Counted from the stretch's first letter, positions 17,701 through 31,626 are shown. The stretch: 64,000 nt of DNA from Isoetes taiwanensis (GCA_021234155.1 JAJEKV010000014.1:5535563-5599562), one strand, 5' to 3'. Notes: a model not told the origin generated them from the sequence alone. A program made the numbers and translations.

Positions 17701-19880
17701 AGAAAGAATGTTGGCCTTCAATGTGCCTTTGTGGCCTTCTTGCCTTGGAAAGATAGAATCACAAATATAATACTCAACTTTTTATTTTCTTATATACAGT
17801 TCAAGCGTGAGGATCATGTTTGCCCCTAGTGGAGTGGAGCAGTTAGAGAAAATTTGAAGAAGACACAAATCAACTATTGGCGTTAATCACAAAATGAAGT
17901 TTCTGCATATACCATTTGGTTTTATTCATAAATGGACCTCAATGTACTGCCATATCAAAATGGACTAATGGACTAACCTTTGTTGGTTCAAGGCTCCAAC
18001 AAGGTTTGAAGGTTTCAAATAGAGAGGCAGATTAGATGATATAACATGATAAAAAATGCCAATCACATTCTCATGGCCCATTAAGTTTGAGCATATTGAA
18101 CGTTGACTTATGCAGTAGTTCCTGCAGGTGGAAGTGTAGGAATCACTTACATGTATGAGGGACTTGTTAATGCTAGGCTGCACTCATTTTGTTCCAGATT
18201 CAAGATTCACTGTGATCTTGATGGAGATGAATGGGATGCAACAGTCTACAGTCTATAGGCAGCCTATCTGAGGAACTGAAGATAAAAGTACAACAAATAG
18301 AGGTTATACACAGTTGTTCGCTAGTCTTAGGGCCTCTAGTCACTACAAAGCTAGATGTCTGGTACACATGAGCTTTTGTGGGTAAAACACTTGTTGTTAG
18401 ATCTGCGTATAATTCATGCAACTCGTATATGAAACACTTACTTTTAGTCAAAATTTTCAATAATATATGTTCCAATAGAGGTGCAGCAATACTAAAGACA
18501 TGAAGGAATGCCTCCAAAATGTATGTATTTGTTATGTTATGGCCTTAATCCACCTATTATGCACATCAATGATACAATATACAGATGTATGTTGCATGAC
18601 AGATTCCACTGAGATCTTTACATCTAGTTGCAGAAATTTGTACTTGTGCTCTATCAGGTTGCCTTAATATATGCCTCCAAAATTAGGTGATTAGCTACAT
18701 AATTATTTGAAATTTTGTTTAGCCTACAATGAATTGGTAGTACGATGCGAAGATAATTTGCTTAAATGATCAAATAGCTATTCATGGCATAATACTGGTG
18801 TATTTCTCAATGCTCATGGTAATTATTGATGTTGTATTTTTGCATGAAATTCACCATCTTGTAATTGTGCTATGTATTTGTGATACCACTTTGGACTTGT
18901 TTGGGATCTTGGCTACTTGATTTGCATATAACATGTACTAAATTCTACCATCCATCCTAGAAGCTTGTTAGAAGTTTCTGAACTACAAGTTATAATAACT
19001 ATGGATTTAGAAGGGTTTGTAACCTAGATTAGATTATTCACATGTATCACATTAACGTGGAAAGATGTGCACATTTGATTTTTGTGATCTCTTTATGAGA
19101 TCAAAATTGTATTATCATATTTTGCTTTGATGCCCAATTGGTTTTTGTGCTGATTGTTTACTTTTGCCTTTAACAATAGTAGCATCTCTTAAAAGACGAG
19201 GCTCAAATCCTCCAACTACCTCTCTAGTAGTTTTGGCCTATTCAGAAATAGTAATAAACTTGATTGGCCTCGTCTTCTAAGTTGATTATTCATTGTGTGA
19301 ATACTTTTTGGATCTTGATATCCAACAAAAATTAGATATTGGGCTAATTTTTTTATCTTCGAGTTATTATTTCGGTTGCAACAACTTATTAATAAAACAT
19401 TGCCATCTAATCAAGTTGACGACGCAATTAGGATTTGCTCATGGTCTTAGTTCCTCTAGGGGACTTATTTCTCAAAGCAGGAACCATTCTTTGCAAAAGC
19501 TATAGAAACAAACAAGCTATTTTGCAGATATATTAATCACCTAAAAGATGTGCACAGAAATAGCAAAGAGCACGTTGTCTGCTAATATGGTTGGAGTTTG
19601 ATCTTCTATTACACTATTTAAGTATCTCTGCAATCACAAACAACAAGAATGACACATATAAATGTAGTTTATTGCTTTGAATAATACCATGTCTGAATAT
19701 ATATATGCACTTTCCACCATGTTTCAAGTGCTTGTTGATCAACTTTCAAGAAAGATAAACTTTTTATCATCCACGAGAACCTAGTCGGGTTATGGAAAGA
19801 GAGAAGTTTAACTTCTTTGTTGTATTCCTCATTCTCTTAACATGCAAAATGATGACAGATTCATTGCAAAGCTAAGTTGT
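17701..19880. other. AT-rich spacer, nothing recognised
   Basis: No ORF with a protein signature, no RNA gene and no repeat that I can define. Confidence 0.5.
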
Positions 19881-19970
19881 AGAATAGAATAGAATAGAAT
19901 AGAATAGAATAGAATAGAATAGAATAGAATAGAATAGAATAGAATAGAATAGAATAGAATAGAATAGAAT
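19881..19970. repeat. (AGAAT)18 microsatellite
   Basis: Eighteen perfect AGAAT units. Shorter runs of the same unit, on either strand, occur near 24170, 25614 and 29795. Confidence 0.98.
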
Positions 19971-19977
19971 GTATTTT

Positions 19978-20033
19978 TATATAGCATTGTTGATGAATTT
20001 TTACATTTAAAAAATCATCAACAATGCTATATA
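19978..20033. repeat. Perfect 19-bp hairpin
   Basis: TATATAGCATTGTTGATGA (19978-19996) is followed, after 18 bases, by its exact reverse complement (20015-20033). Within the loop TTTTT and AAAAA can extend the pairing. It lies directly after the AGAAT tract. It may be a small MITE-like end or a hairpin RNA; no further evidence. Confidence 0.85.
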
Positions 20034-20309
20034 TACTCCTCAACATTCTACACGAATGGTGTAAAAACAAGTACAATTCGAGTTGGAAAAATCACAGCCC
20101 AATACAACCATAACCCCTCTTCCTAAGCCTGCCCTATTGCTAGTTTGTTTTTTTGTTCCACTTTGTCACAAGCCAGTCGTCATTATAGGATTTAATTTGA
20201 TGCATCTTGATGATGAAAAAGATATAAGTATCTCATAGTAGGAACTTCAACTTGCGACTATTTACTAGTTGCAAAAATATAAGATCCTTTTTTTTGTATA
20301 TATAAAAGC
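20034..20309. other. Spacer
   Basis: Nothing recognised. Confidence 0.4.
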
Positions 20310-23300
20310 CAAGACTTTCATGGTCCTGATAGATACGGAAGCACTCATAACTTTTCCTCATCGAGAATAGTAGAAACTCTGAATCTCAGAACCTTGAAAT
20401 CCAAATCTAGGCCCATGGTATTGGCAAGTGATGCAATCAGGCATATCGCAGGAAAAAGAGTGAACTTTGATACTTGCCAAGTATCAATATTGGAATGGGC
20501 ATAGAGGTCATGAATATAGGAAAATATGATCTCATAATATGGATGGAGTGCCTCACTTTGGCAAAGGTAATCATTGATTGCGGCAACTGGAAGGTGACCC
20601 TGACAACACCAAATGGCAAGATCATAGAATAACAGGTAAGGAGGTCCCGCAATAATGCAATACATGTCTAGTAAGAAACTACGTAAGTGCATGTAAGAAG
20701 CAAGAAGTAGCATATACCTTTAAGTGGGAATTTAAGGATGAGGACACTTAAGAGGAGGAAGAGGATAAGACTTTGAGTACGTTGCCTAAGCAAGTCGCCA
20801 AGCTAGTCAAGGTATTCCATGATTTGTTTCTAGACGAGATCAAGGAACTCCCTCTTTACAAGGGAGTCGAGTATGAAATAGCACTTGAGCCGAGCACCAA
20901 GCGCCACACAGAATGACGATCCATGAACTAGCAGAGTTAAAGACGCAGTTGCAAGAACTCTTAGGCCTAGGCTTCATAAGAACTAGCGTCTCTCCGTTCG
21001 GCGCACCCATCTTGTTTGTCAAGAAGAAGGATGGAAGCTTGAGGATATGCATTGACCATCGGCAAGTAAACACGCACATCATCCAGATTGCCTCATAAAT
21101 CAGCTGCAAGGGGCAAAGTGCTTGTCCAAAATAGACTTGAGATCTGGCTATCACCAGATTAGGAGAAAGGAGGAAGATGTCCACAAGAAGATTTCAGGAC
21201 GAGGTATGGCCACTATGAGTTCACGGTCATACCATTCTGATTATCTAATGCTCCCGCAACCTTCATGAGACTCATAAACGGTATCTTCCGTGATGATTTT
21301 GGCATCATATTCTTCAATGACATTTTGGGACATCTTCTGGAATGATTTTGTCATCATATTCTTCAATGACATTTTGATTTACACTAGAACCTTGGATGAC
21401 CATGCCAAACACTTAAGAAAGTTCTCGAGAAGCTAAGGAGGCATCAACTCTACATAAAGCTATCTAAATGCCATTTTGGTAACCAAGGTGGAGTATATGA
21501 GGTACATTATTTCGAAAAAGGGGATTGCAACCGATCCCGCGAAGGTTCAGGCCGTGATTAAGTAGTCAGCTCCGAAGCATCTGCACGAAATGAGAAGTTT
21601 CTTGGGCTTGAAGGGCTACTATCCAAAGTTTGTGAAGAACTTTGCCAAGATAGTCACCTCATTAATGGACCTCACTAAAATCCAAAAGATAAAGAATTGG
21701 CCAGAACATTGGTCCAAAAAGGCCCAAGAAGCCTTGACAACAGCCCCAGCCTTAACACTTCTAGATCTGGAGAAAGATAACTTGGTGGTAACAGATGGAA
21801 ATAAAGTTGCAAGGCGCAGGGCAGAGCCAACCTTGCAGGGCGGGGATAATGTTGATGAGCCGAGTGATAGGAGACTACCTGGCTCGGTTCGGAGAGCACT
21901 TACGATGTCATTCAGACCAGACGGCGAAATGCGAATGCTCCAACTCATGATCAGGAACTACTAGTAGTAGTCATAGCTATTAAGATTTAGAGGCATTACT
22001 TGTTGCGAAAGAAGTTCCAATTAGATACAGATCACCAAAGCCTCCAATATATATTCACCTAATCACATCTTAATCTAAGGCAAATAAGATGGATGGAGTT
22101 TTTGGATAGAAGCACTCTCAAGGCATCCTTTAGCAATAAGAGTACAATGCAATGCTATATCAACACTCGATAGTGAGTTTGGCAAAAAAATAGAAAAAAC
22201 CTTGCCAATGGACAAAGACTTCCAAGAAGTATGGATGAACCTCTCCAAGGATGCGAGAACGGATAAGGAAAGAGAGGCCTTCAAACACTTTAAGAAAGAA
22301 GGTAATCTTTTGTACCACAAAAACTATGTGTCCCTAAGGCATTAGGAGTAAGGAAGTTGAACTTTCATGACGCGCACAATAACCCAATTGTCGGCCATGG
22401 GGGATTCATGAAAACTTACTTCAAGGTTATAAGTAGCTATTATTGGCCAGGCCAACTACGTCAACAGATGAAGGAGGAGCAACTCCGAATGGCTAGATCA
22501 CTCAAACCTTTAGCAGTTCCAAATGCCAAATGGAAGATAATAAGCATGGAATCCATAACAGGACTCCAAAAACAGCAAGGGGACATGATGCCTTAATGGT
22601 AATGATCGACAAATTGTCGAAATTGGTATATTTCTTATCATGTTGCACTACTGACATTGCCTTAGACACCGCCTTGCTTTTCACAAACGAGATCTTCAGG
22701 CTGCATGGAATGTGAACCAAATCATCTTTGATAGGGACCCTAAGTACATGAATGCGTTTTGGCAGGACTTCTTCAACACGATCCAGACCAAGCTGTGCAT
22801 GAAATCAAACCACTCGCAAACATATGGTCAAACAAAGAGCACCAATAAAATACTAGAAGGTATGAAGAATTATGTCTGGAAGAAGCAATCAAAATGGGGA
22901 GACTATATCCATTTGGTAGAGTTTGCATATAATAGCACCCAATAGGAATCCACTCAAATGTTCCCCTTCATGATAAATTATGGCTATCAATGACTAACTC
23001 CATGCTGCACTTCGCACAACCCTGCGTTCAAGTAAAAATCTCTCAACGGATGTTGGCGGATATGCAACAATTGGTCGAGGAAGTTTGAGGATATTTGCTA
23101 GCAGTAAGAAGCAGGCAAAAGAGTATCATAAATAAGCACAGGACCTCCAAGTGGGAGATAACATTTAACTTAAGATAAAAGTCAAACAAGCCAAGCTCTG
23201 CATCAACAATTGCAAGAATTTTGCTCCAAGGTAGGTTGGACCATTCAAAATAGTTCAAAGAGTGAGAAGTCAGGCCTACAAATTGGATCTACCAGCTCAC

Positions 23301-23418
23301 TTGAAAAACAAATAGAGTTTTCCTTGTAAGTATTCTAAAGAATCACATTTCGAACTCGAAGGAAGTATTGGAGACACCAACCTTGTTGGAAATGATCGAT
23401 GAACAAATAGAAATATAC
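20310..23418 (+). mobile_element. Decayed Ty3/gypsy pol, relative of the big chromovirus
   Basis: Runs parallel to 10780-13950 of the complete element but with many stops and shifts. The protease strand is VLIDTEA near 20323 (no D-T-G). RT motifs are [24 protein letters not shown] (20970-21030) and a YxDD region turned to FFND. A 49-bp tandem duplication (21293 and 21342) runs through that catalytic region. Integrase pieces include [19 protein letters not shown] and KYMNAFWQDFF, and the match ends at TPTLLEMIDEQIEI (about 23415). The chromodomain, gag, accessory ORFs and LTRs are not seen. It is much older than the complete element. Confidence 0.88.
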
Positions 23419-24131
23419 AAATGCCCCACATCCTTCTTAAATTTATTAGCCAGTTCCCGCAGCTCTGCTGGACTAACCTCCGTTGTTTCTTGCTGCTTGA
23501 TTCGTATCCTTTTCGGCTCCATGCTTTTGTCGACGACCCATTCCAAAAATAATCCTAATGCAAGCAATATATCATTTCGACCAATTTGTTGTGCATATAT
23601 GAACACAAATGTGGTGGCTAGCATACAGGAACCTAAATATTTTCTGAAATTTCATGATTGCAACTTATGAGCAAACTACAACAATGCATATTATGCTTTA
23701 TCATGCTAATGCAAAATATATTCTTTTAACAGTCGACATGAGTTGAATGATGAGTGTTATTCCTAACAGATGGCATACATGAGTGCAAATTTCCACCCTT
23801 GTACTAGGCCTCCGATGCGCTGTCTTATTTGGAAAAAAAAACAAGATTCAAAAATCCAAAGAAAACAAGACAGTGTAAGATTCAAGAAACTAAGCTGTAT
23901 TGTTAATGTTATTGAAAATTTCATGCAATAAATTGCACCAAAATGTACAATTCTCATGAGGACTCGCATCATGCATCTAGTCTTAACTGAATCCCTACGC
24001 AACATAAACACTAAAACATGTACATAAGATAAAAACCTCCAAAATAAAAAGGGTTGTTCACGCGTGCCACACAAAATAATAAACATAACATGAATTAATT
24101 AATTATATATAATTAAAAGGGGAGGGGGGAT
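23419..24131. other. Spacer
   Basis: No coding call. It contains ATTCTCATGAGGACTCGCATCATGCATC (about 23951-23978 region), which recurs near 24338, so it shares material with the duplicated block that follows. Confidence 0.4.
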
Positions 24132-24710
24132 GGGTTCAAGAGGAAGAGAAAAGAAACTGTTGAGACGAAGAATAGAATAGAATAGAATAGAATAGAAGAA
24201 GAAACGTCGATTTGAGAAGCTGAAGGAGATTTCTGCTATAAAACGCTAAACCAGAGGTCCAAAACTGCATGCAAAACATGCATGCATGCATGCTCCTCTT
24301 CATGAGAATCTCGATCCTGCGAAGTGGATCGATTAGCATTCTCATGAGGACTCGCATCATGCATCCAAACCGCAATAAAAAGAGAACTCTGCTTAACTTT
24401 TAAGAAGCGCGAAGGACGAAATACAATTGCCTCAATCCAGACAATCAGACCAGGATGGAAAGAGGAGAATGAAAAACGTCAAGAATTATCTATCCATGTA
24501 AGAAGAAGCCCCTCCCCTGCATGATTCAAGAGGAAGAGAAAAAAAACTGCTAAGACGAATAAGAGATACCGATTTGAGAAGGTTGAAGAAGACTTTTGCT
24601 ATAAAAAACTAAATCAAAGGTCCAAAACTGCATGCACAACATGCATGCATGCATGGTCCTCCTCATGAGAATCTCGATCCTACGGAGTAGATCTATTAGC
24701 AATTTCATTC
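24132..24710. repeat. Duplicated block with CATGCATG runs
   Basis: About 24132-24330 and 24526-24710 are similar. Shared parts include AAGAGGAAGAGAAAA, GAGGTCCAAAACTGCATGCA or its variant, CATGCATGCATGCATG and CATGAGAATCTCGATCCT. The CATGCATG core equals the plant RY (Sph) element, but here it may be only part of a repeat family. Parts of the same family recur near 24780 and 25550 (TTTCATGCA...GATGAAAAGCAAGGC). Confidence 0.7.
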
Positions 24711-27210
24711 AACTAAAACAATAAGCATCCAAATATGATTTAAAAGAATATGCAAAAAAAACAAGATGCATCGTTAATGATGCTGGAAATTTCATGCAAG
24801 ATGAAAAGCAAGGCAGAATGGATCATAGATTTTATTCACCTAATCTCCTACTGTAATAGAAAAATGGTATATTATCTTCACTAAATAAATGCAAATAAAC
24901 TATCAAACTACCTCATCCACAACTAGCATGCTACAATCACGAAATTTGCACACCTTTGTGGTCATCCTTCAAACTAATTCCTCCAGTAGTCACCTTTAAT
25001 TTTTAAATGCTTGGCAAGTTTTTTACAGCATTTTCACATGAATGAAGAATATTCAAGTTCTGTAATTTTATTAGCTAATAGCTCAACCCCATTCACTAGA
25101 TTGCAGAATATATACTAGATTGGTTGATTTGAAGCTGCACATAGCACATTTCCACGTAAGTCTTTCTTTTATATGTGAGTGCATAAAGCAGTTCTGTTAC
25201 CTTTGAAAAGAGAAATGGACCTTTTTCTCTTCTCCTCCTCAATGTAAGCTCGTCCATTAGGTTAATGACGAAAGGCTTGTGAAGAAATCCCTATTTGAAA
25301 GACTAGGCTGTGTTTAGAAATGTTGCAGAGTACAAAAGACTAGCGGTTTTGAGAAAGATAACATATAAGCCTCTTCACAAGAGGCCGAAGTTCTGGAGAA
25401 AAAGCTTGTCTACCTGGAGATAATAAAATTAAAATTTTTATAGGAAAGTTTTTTCAAACATTTTCAGATAAGTTGCAAAACAAACTAACATCCTCAGCTA
25501 TAATTGCAAAGAATATTTAGGAAAACTAAGATGTATTATTAATAACGTTGGAAGTTTCATGCACTAAAACATTGCAAGATGAAAAGCAAGGCATAATGGA
25601 CTAAAACGTTGGAACTATTCTATTCTATTCTATTCATTGGATAGAGAAAAGAAACACCATCTTCACTAAATAAATGAAAAAAAAAACTATAATACCACCT
25701 CATCCATAATTAGCATTATACCAATCATGCTACATGTCTTTATGTCGCTTAGACATGTAAAGACCGATGGCTTTAATTCCACAACTTGCATTTTTTGGAA
25801 ACATTCTGATGCAAGGTAGCCTTCACCATGCTCGGCATAAACTGCAAGTCAAATTCTTTGGACCTGGATATGCCGGCAAGTTTATGATCCGTTTATCCTC
25901 AAAAGATATTCCAATTGTGTCGTGATAAAGGCTCTGGAACTTTGTAATTTTCAAACCTAGAATCTTGTCAACTGCAAAGCTTCAATGGAAGGAAGGAAGG
26001 AAGGAAGTTTATTTTAACGTCCACGGAGGCCAGAGGCCTATGAGACGGTACATGCAGAGAACATGCAAAAAATCCAAAACCCCAACACCAAAAACAAACA
26101 ATGTAACTGTACAGTAGAACCCTACTACCGGGATGAAAAAACCCCCACTTGGGAGGAAAAACCCTAACAGTAGGCTCTCAAATACCATGCCCTAGAAGAG
26201 CAAGTCTGACGGCCGAAATCTGCAGGATGTAATGTGGGTATGGCATGAACTTAAGTTGTATTCCATGCACATTGACAAAATGTGTTGTACTCTAAAATGT
26301 GCATGTGTAAATGGCCAGTCCCAAAATATGAATCTGAGGCTTTTCTGCCTTATATAGTCTCCGAACTCTTATGATTTAAATTCCAACTAAGTTGATTCTA
26401 TTGCTAACTCTTTGCAATGCATTTGGCAATATGAGAAAAGGTTTTAGGGTTGCCTATACTGTTAGGCCATGTAAACTATGTTTACCTTACTAATCATACT
26501 ACCATGTACAACCAATTAGCATGTCCTTGGCATCGTTTTGTTGCTTGTACATAATTAGAAGTAAGGATATTATAGATGCTAAAAAAAGTAACTCGAGCAC
26601 ATCAAGTGTAATACCATCAACCATTCGAAATGCTGAGATTATCTACCACATTTGTTCCATTTTTCGCTGCTATGGGTCTAAATTCCTTACTGCAAGAACA
26701 GAACAAATAAAGCAACTATTCTGAAAGAACATGTATCTATTCTGTACTCTTCAGGCATGCATCTGAATTAAGCCAACCATTGTCTAGGTCATCCAGTACC
26801 TGATAGAACCAGTAGCAAATGTCGATAATGTCAAATTGTTCTTCTTCTAATGTATATTCCTGCCTCACCCCTGAGACAAATTCGAATAAGATGTCTAAAG
26901 CTCGTCCCCAATGGTCATAAGAGCTTATCATCTGCATGTGCCTGGACCCCAACACCAAATAACTCTGGTCCAAAGTCCGAAGCCAGGTATTTGTTTAGAA
27001 AGAAAGGAACGTGTTCTACAGAAACCCATGGAAGAAATGGTCGTCTATGTCAAAAAGAAAGAAACATGTTGTACAGAAGCTCGAGGAGGTCGAAACTAGA
27101 TTCTTTTAAGGTTTTCTAATTTTCATAGCCGTCAGGTTTGAAAAAATAGATCTCATGGTTAAAATGAGGACGTGTTATAAAAGTATGATGTGACAGACTA
27201 TGTAGATTTT
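24711..27210. other. Spacer with dispersed repeats
   Basis: AT-rich, no gene recognised. Holds an ATTCT microsatellite (25614-25635) and a GGAA run (about 25991-26007). Confidence 0.5.
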
Positions 27211-27399
27211 TGATCATTGGTTGCTTACTCATGCCCTCCTGTGCATTTCTTGCCCTGATAGATTGCTTGAGCTACAGAAATATTTGAAAATTGGCTATGA
27301 ATTAAGAGGTTTTATTGGATCAATATTTTTCCTGGTGTTTTATTTCAGTGGTTCCAGAACTTCACGGGTTCCAAGGCCTTTTACATGCAAGAAATGATC
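27211..27399 (+). repeat. Dispersed duplicate containing an exon-like end, copy 1
   Basis: Closely resembles 35845-36034. Both end with a polypyrimidine stretch and acceptor TTTATTTCAG followed by an open stretch encoding WFQ(N/K)FTGSKAFYMQEM. This looks like an intron-exon boundary copied as DNA. The gene it came from is not recognised. Confidence 0.75.
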
Positions 27400-27703
27400 A
27401 TTGCACCAATCTCCCCAGTACTTATCTGCTTTCCAATGTGATAAACATTTAGCAATGTTAGATGATCACTCTCTGGAACAAAAAATTTCTCTCTGGCTAC
27501 ATCACTTTGTTCAACTCATTCACACAATCCAATTGATCCTCAATAAGAAATTTTTTTTACTAGGAGTAGGTCAAGAGGAAATTGTATCATAGAGCTAGAG
27601 ATTTGACAGAATCATTCTCCCCAAAATCTAAGATGAAATTGGGCGCTATGCTATTTCTTCTATTGTATTACCTTGTATCCATTTATTGTCCTGTTATTAA
27701 TAA
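27400..27703. other. Spacer
   Basis: Nothing recognised between the exon-like repeat and the PCNA pseudogene. Confidence 0.4.
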
Positions 27704-28290
27704 AGTTGCAGTTCAGTTCCAGCTTGTGTACCAGGCATTTGGCAATGGAAAAAGTTAGAAGGGTCACCAGGGCCTCAATATTTGTTCTGGTTACCGATGC
27801 AAACTTCGATTGTTCGGTCACTGGTTTCTCTCTCCAGGCCATGGATTCTAGCCATGTCGCTCTTATGGCTTTGCTTCTCAGGTCTGATGGTTTTGAGCAT
27901 TTTTGTTGTGATGGAAACAATTGAATGGGCATGAATCTGAATAACATGGTCAAGATGCTAAAATGTGCTGGAAATGATGATACCATTACTATCAAGGTCG
28001 ACGACGGGGGGGACACTGTCACCTTCATGTTTGATAGCCCAACTCAAGATAGAATCTTAGATTTTGAAATGAAGCTGATGGATATAGATAGTGAACATTT
28101 GGGAATTCTTGACGATACATACCAGGCCATTGTGAAGATGCCATTTCAAGAATCTACGAGGATATTGATTCTATAGGGGACACAGTTGTTATATCAGTAA
28201 CAAAGGAAGGAGTAAATTTCTCTACTTCTGGCAATATTGGTACAGCTAATATTGTTTGTCACCACACGAAAAGCTAAATCACCAACAAAT
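27704..28290 (+). pseudogene. PCNA retropseudogene
   Basis: Frames together follow plant PCNA, the DNA sliding clamp: [95 protein letters not shown], then [19 protein letters not shown] and IGTANIVC in shifted frames. The start is scrambled, there is a stop after 27921 and a shift after about 28150, and the match is lost near 28290, so about the last third is missing. The coding order runs without introns, which points to a retrocopy; no poly(A) or target repeat is seen. Not functional. Confidence 0.92.
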
Positions 28291-31200
28291 CAGTTTACCA
28301 TTTCTGCTGGGGAAGGAGCTCAAGCCATAGGATATTTCTCTGGTGTTAACATCTTTTCTAAAGATAGTGTTAAGATCTTTTCTATAAGATGTCAACTTTG
28401 TAACAATGTATGTGTATATTTATAACATGGACACATGTTTCTAATGTATGTCAGGCTTCCGAATCATCTTGACCATGCATATATCATCCAAACTTTAATA
28501 TTTGAAGTTCTGGTATATGTAATGTATTAAAGCAATGTCCCGCTGTCACTGGCAGAAAGAATGCATGCCTAAGGTAAGCATATTGTTACCCTTTACTTCT
28601 AAAAGTGCTTTAAAGTAGTATTTAGTGATTTGCATGCACAAGATATTAAACTTTGGGTTTGTGACCATAAATTGAGCTACTTCAGAAGATTGGCTAGAAA
28701 AACAAAAGAAAGGTCTGTTAGATGTTTCATTTGACAAAGCTAACCTATAACAAGAACTTGGTTTCCAAAGGAGTTGCAAAAGATCTCTAAAACCCTAAAA
28801 GATTGCTATTATATGGTATATGGTAGTCTTTCTGCCAACTTGCATCTCAAATTCATTTGTTATGGCATCGTTTGTGCTCATTATCATGTCATGGCTATTT
28901 ATTTGCCATATGATTTTGCTTGAACAATTCCATTGTTCCCTACTATGGCACAAGTCCAGTATAGGTCTAATTCTCCTTCAGTACTATTATTATAGAAACG
29001 AATATCTGAAGAGTATGCTTGCTGAATCTTTGAATTCATTATACCAACACATAATTTGTTCTTGAGATATTATTTGTTAGATTAACAAGCTTGCTACGAA
29101 GATTAGCTTTGTTGTGTCAATACATATTCTGCTCCATGCTCCATCGCATAGAATCAATCAATCTTGTTAATTTGGGATTTTCAGGTTTGGCCAAAAAACT
29201 TTTTGGAATTTTTTTTAACTCGATTTTCTATGATTTTGTAAGATTTTGCGGCCGGAAAGACTTCTCGATTTCCCAAAAATCGTAGATTTTTTTTTTCTAT
29301 GATTTTGTCTCCACAGTTATTCAGTCGAGAGGGCATACAGTGTGATGCCAGAGAGAACAAGGCATGCAACAATGTTTTTTTTAATCGTTTGGGTTTTTAT
29401 GCGGTTGTGGCTTGACGGCAAAGCTTTGGACGATTTCGACTTGCAGCAGGAAGGATTAAAGATTCTACCTCTTTAATGGAGGACGTTTTACGAATAGGGA
29501 GGCAACATAGGTCATATTGGGATTCTTTGCATTCTGATGTACATGGTAAGCATTTTTCCTGTTTTGTAAAAATATTGTAGAGTTGTTACAAGGATGAATC
29601 ACAAAGCCGTTCAACTAAGTATGGAGCGTTTCTGCAAGAACACACCTACAACTAAACTCCAGTACGAATTTCTGCAAAATCCTTGGTAAGGTCTTTCTAC
29701 ATTTCATTTGCTATTCAAATATGGAAACACATGACAAAACATCATCAGGCATAAATTTAAGCAGTATGTTGCTTTGGCTCTACCAATCAATCCATTCTAT
29801 TCTATTCTATTTATGACTTGGAGTCAACTAGATTGCAAGAGAGCTCTTAAATTTCGGTTTTGTTCATGCTTACAAAGTTGCAACTGCAAGTTGGAGCCTC
29901 CATAAAATGTAGGTGTGCATGTTGATTTGATTCTATCTAGAGGTATGTCACAAAGGAAATGGAATTAGTAGATTGGTGCTTATGTTCCACAAAGGGAATA
30001 AATTAGTAGATTGGCAAGGCAAGTGAGACATCTGAGAAAAGGTGTTATCATGTTTGTCATAGCCAGGAGTCATGTTTATGACTCACATTTATTTGGGATT
30101 ATATTAAATACTTATTTTTTAAATGGCAATTGAGAATCTGTTAAACACTTCTTTCTTATATGGAATTGGAGAGCTTCTAGAAAGGGAATTTTGTTTCTTC
30201 AAAATTAAGTTTGCAAGAAGGGTATGAAGGCAGCTACATTATATTTAGCGCTAGCATTTTATTGTTGTATATATTTGTTTTCCAGTTCTTTTATCTTAAT
30301 CTCTATTATCTACTGTTTTTGTTTAGGATCCTCGTAAGAAATGATAGTAAACAAGTAAAATTACATGGTTGCCATTTGTTTAGATGGCATTTTCTGCTAA
30401 ATAAATATTTGGGTGCTACTGATCATCGTCATGTAGATGAAGTGTAGACCATTGGCATTACTTTCAGATCCATTTTCCATTTTATTGCTGATACTTAGAT
30501 TAGGTCTTTATTTTGGAGCTGATTTGAAAGGGTTTCAATCAGGTACAATATAAAAGGACTGTATACTGCTCGATCTCTGCTCTTCAAATTGGATAAAGTT
30601 CCCTAAATGCTTTTGTAGCATCTGTCTCTACAAATATCGATGAGCAGAACTTATCTTTATACGACCAAATATAGAAGACTAAGAAGTGAGTGCTAATAAC
30701 ATAGAAATAAGAAATTCCTTAAACATAGTAGATTGCCTTCAATTTTCAATCTGTTATTAAACATCCAGCCTCTACATTTGATGTTTATCAGACGTGGCAT
30801 TTTTTCTGAAATTACTAGCATATTGCATGACAGCTATCTAGGCTCCTTCTTTCATGCATGAATAATCTAACGGTCTCGATCTTAGTGTTGATACTTGCAT
30901 TCTTTGTGCAAACTTGGTCTTTGTTTTGGAGCAGGTTGCAAGCAGGTATAGTATTATTCATTCTTTCATGCATAAGTCCTCAAACAGTCAGATCTCAGGA
31001 TAAATAGATTGACAATATAAGTGGCTCTGATTTAGTTGCAGGGCATAGAATGACCAGTTGAACTACTTAATTTAGACTTAGGAACATGTGTTGAAAGTTT
31101 TATTTCTTCTACCAGGTTAGGATACAAAAAGATAGTGAAATGCATTTACTGATTGTGGGGATCTGGCTTACGGTTAAATCCAGGCTTGGAATTATAAAAA

Positions 31201-31626
31201 AAAAACTTGGAATCCTCAAAAAGCAACGTAAGAAGGTACTTCATAATGCAATGCAAAATTGTTTCATCTCTATGCATGCATGCTATTTATGACTTTGATT
31301 TGAAAGACCATTAATTGAAAAGCATTACACTCTTATAAAAAATTCATGCATCCATTTGTCATCTTTGCTCCTGTAGTAGCACCTGTAGTAGCAGTGGAGA
31401 TAAGCAAAACATGCTGCGATGTCTTCCTGCAAATACAAAGTTCTTCTTTCGCTAAGTTTACGGGCATCTATGTAGCACAATGCTTCGTAATGGGGTATAT
31501 AGTATCTTCATGCAGAGGTACAGGATGGCTCTACTGTCATTTATGAAATAATTGTGCACACATAAATTGTTCCCTGATAAGGCCTACCTTAAATTGAACT
31601 TAGTAACAAAACGCAGATATGGCAAT
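28291..31626. other. Spacer, nothing recognised
   Basis: AT-rich, only short frames. A short ATTCT run lies at about 29797-29811. No RNA gene or mobile element recognised. Confidence 0.5.
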
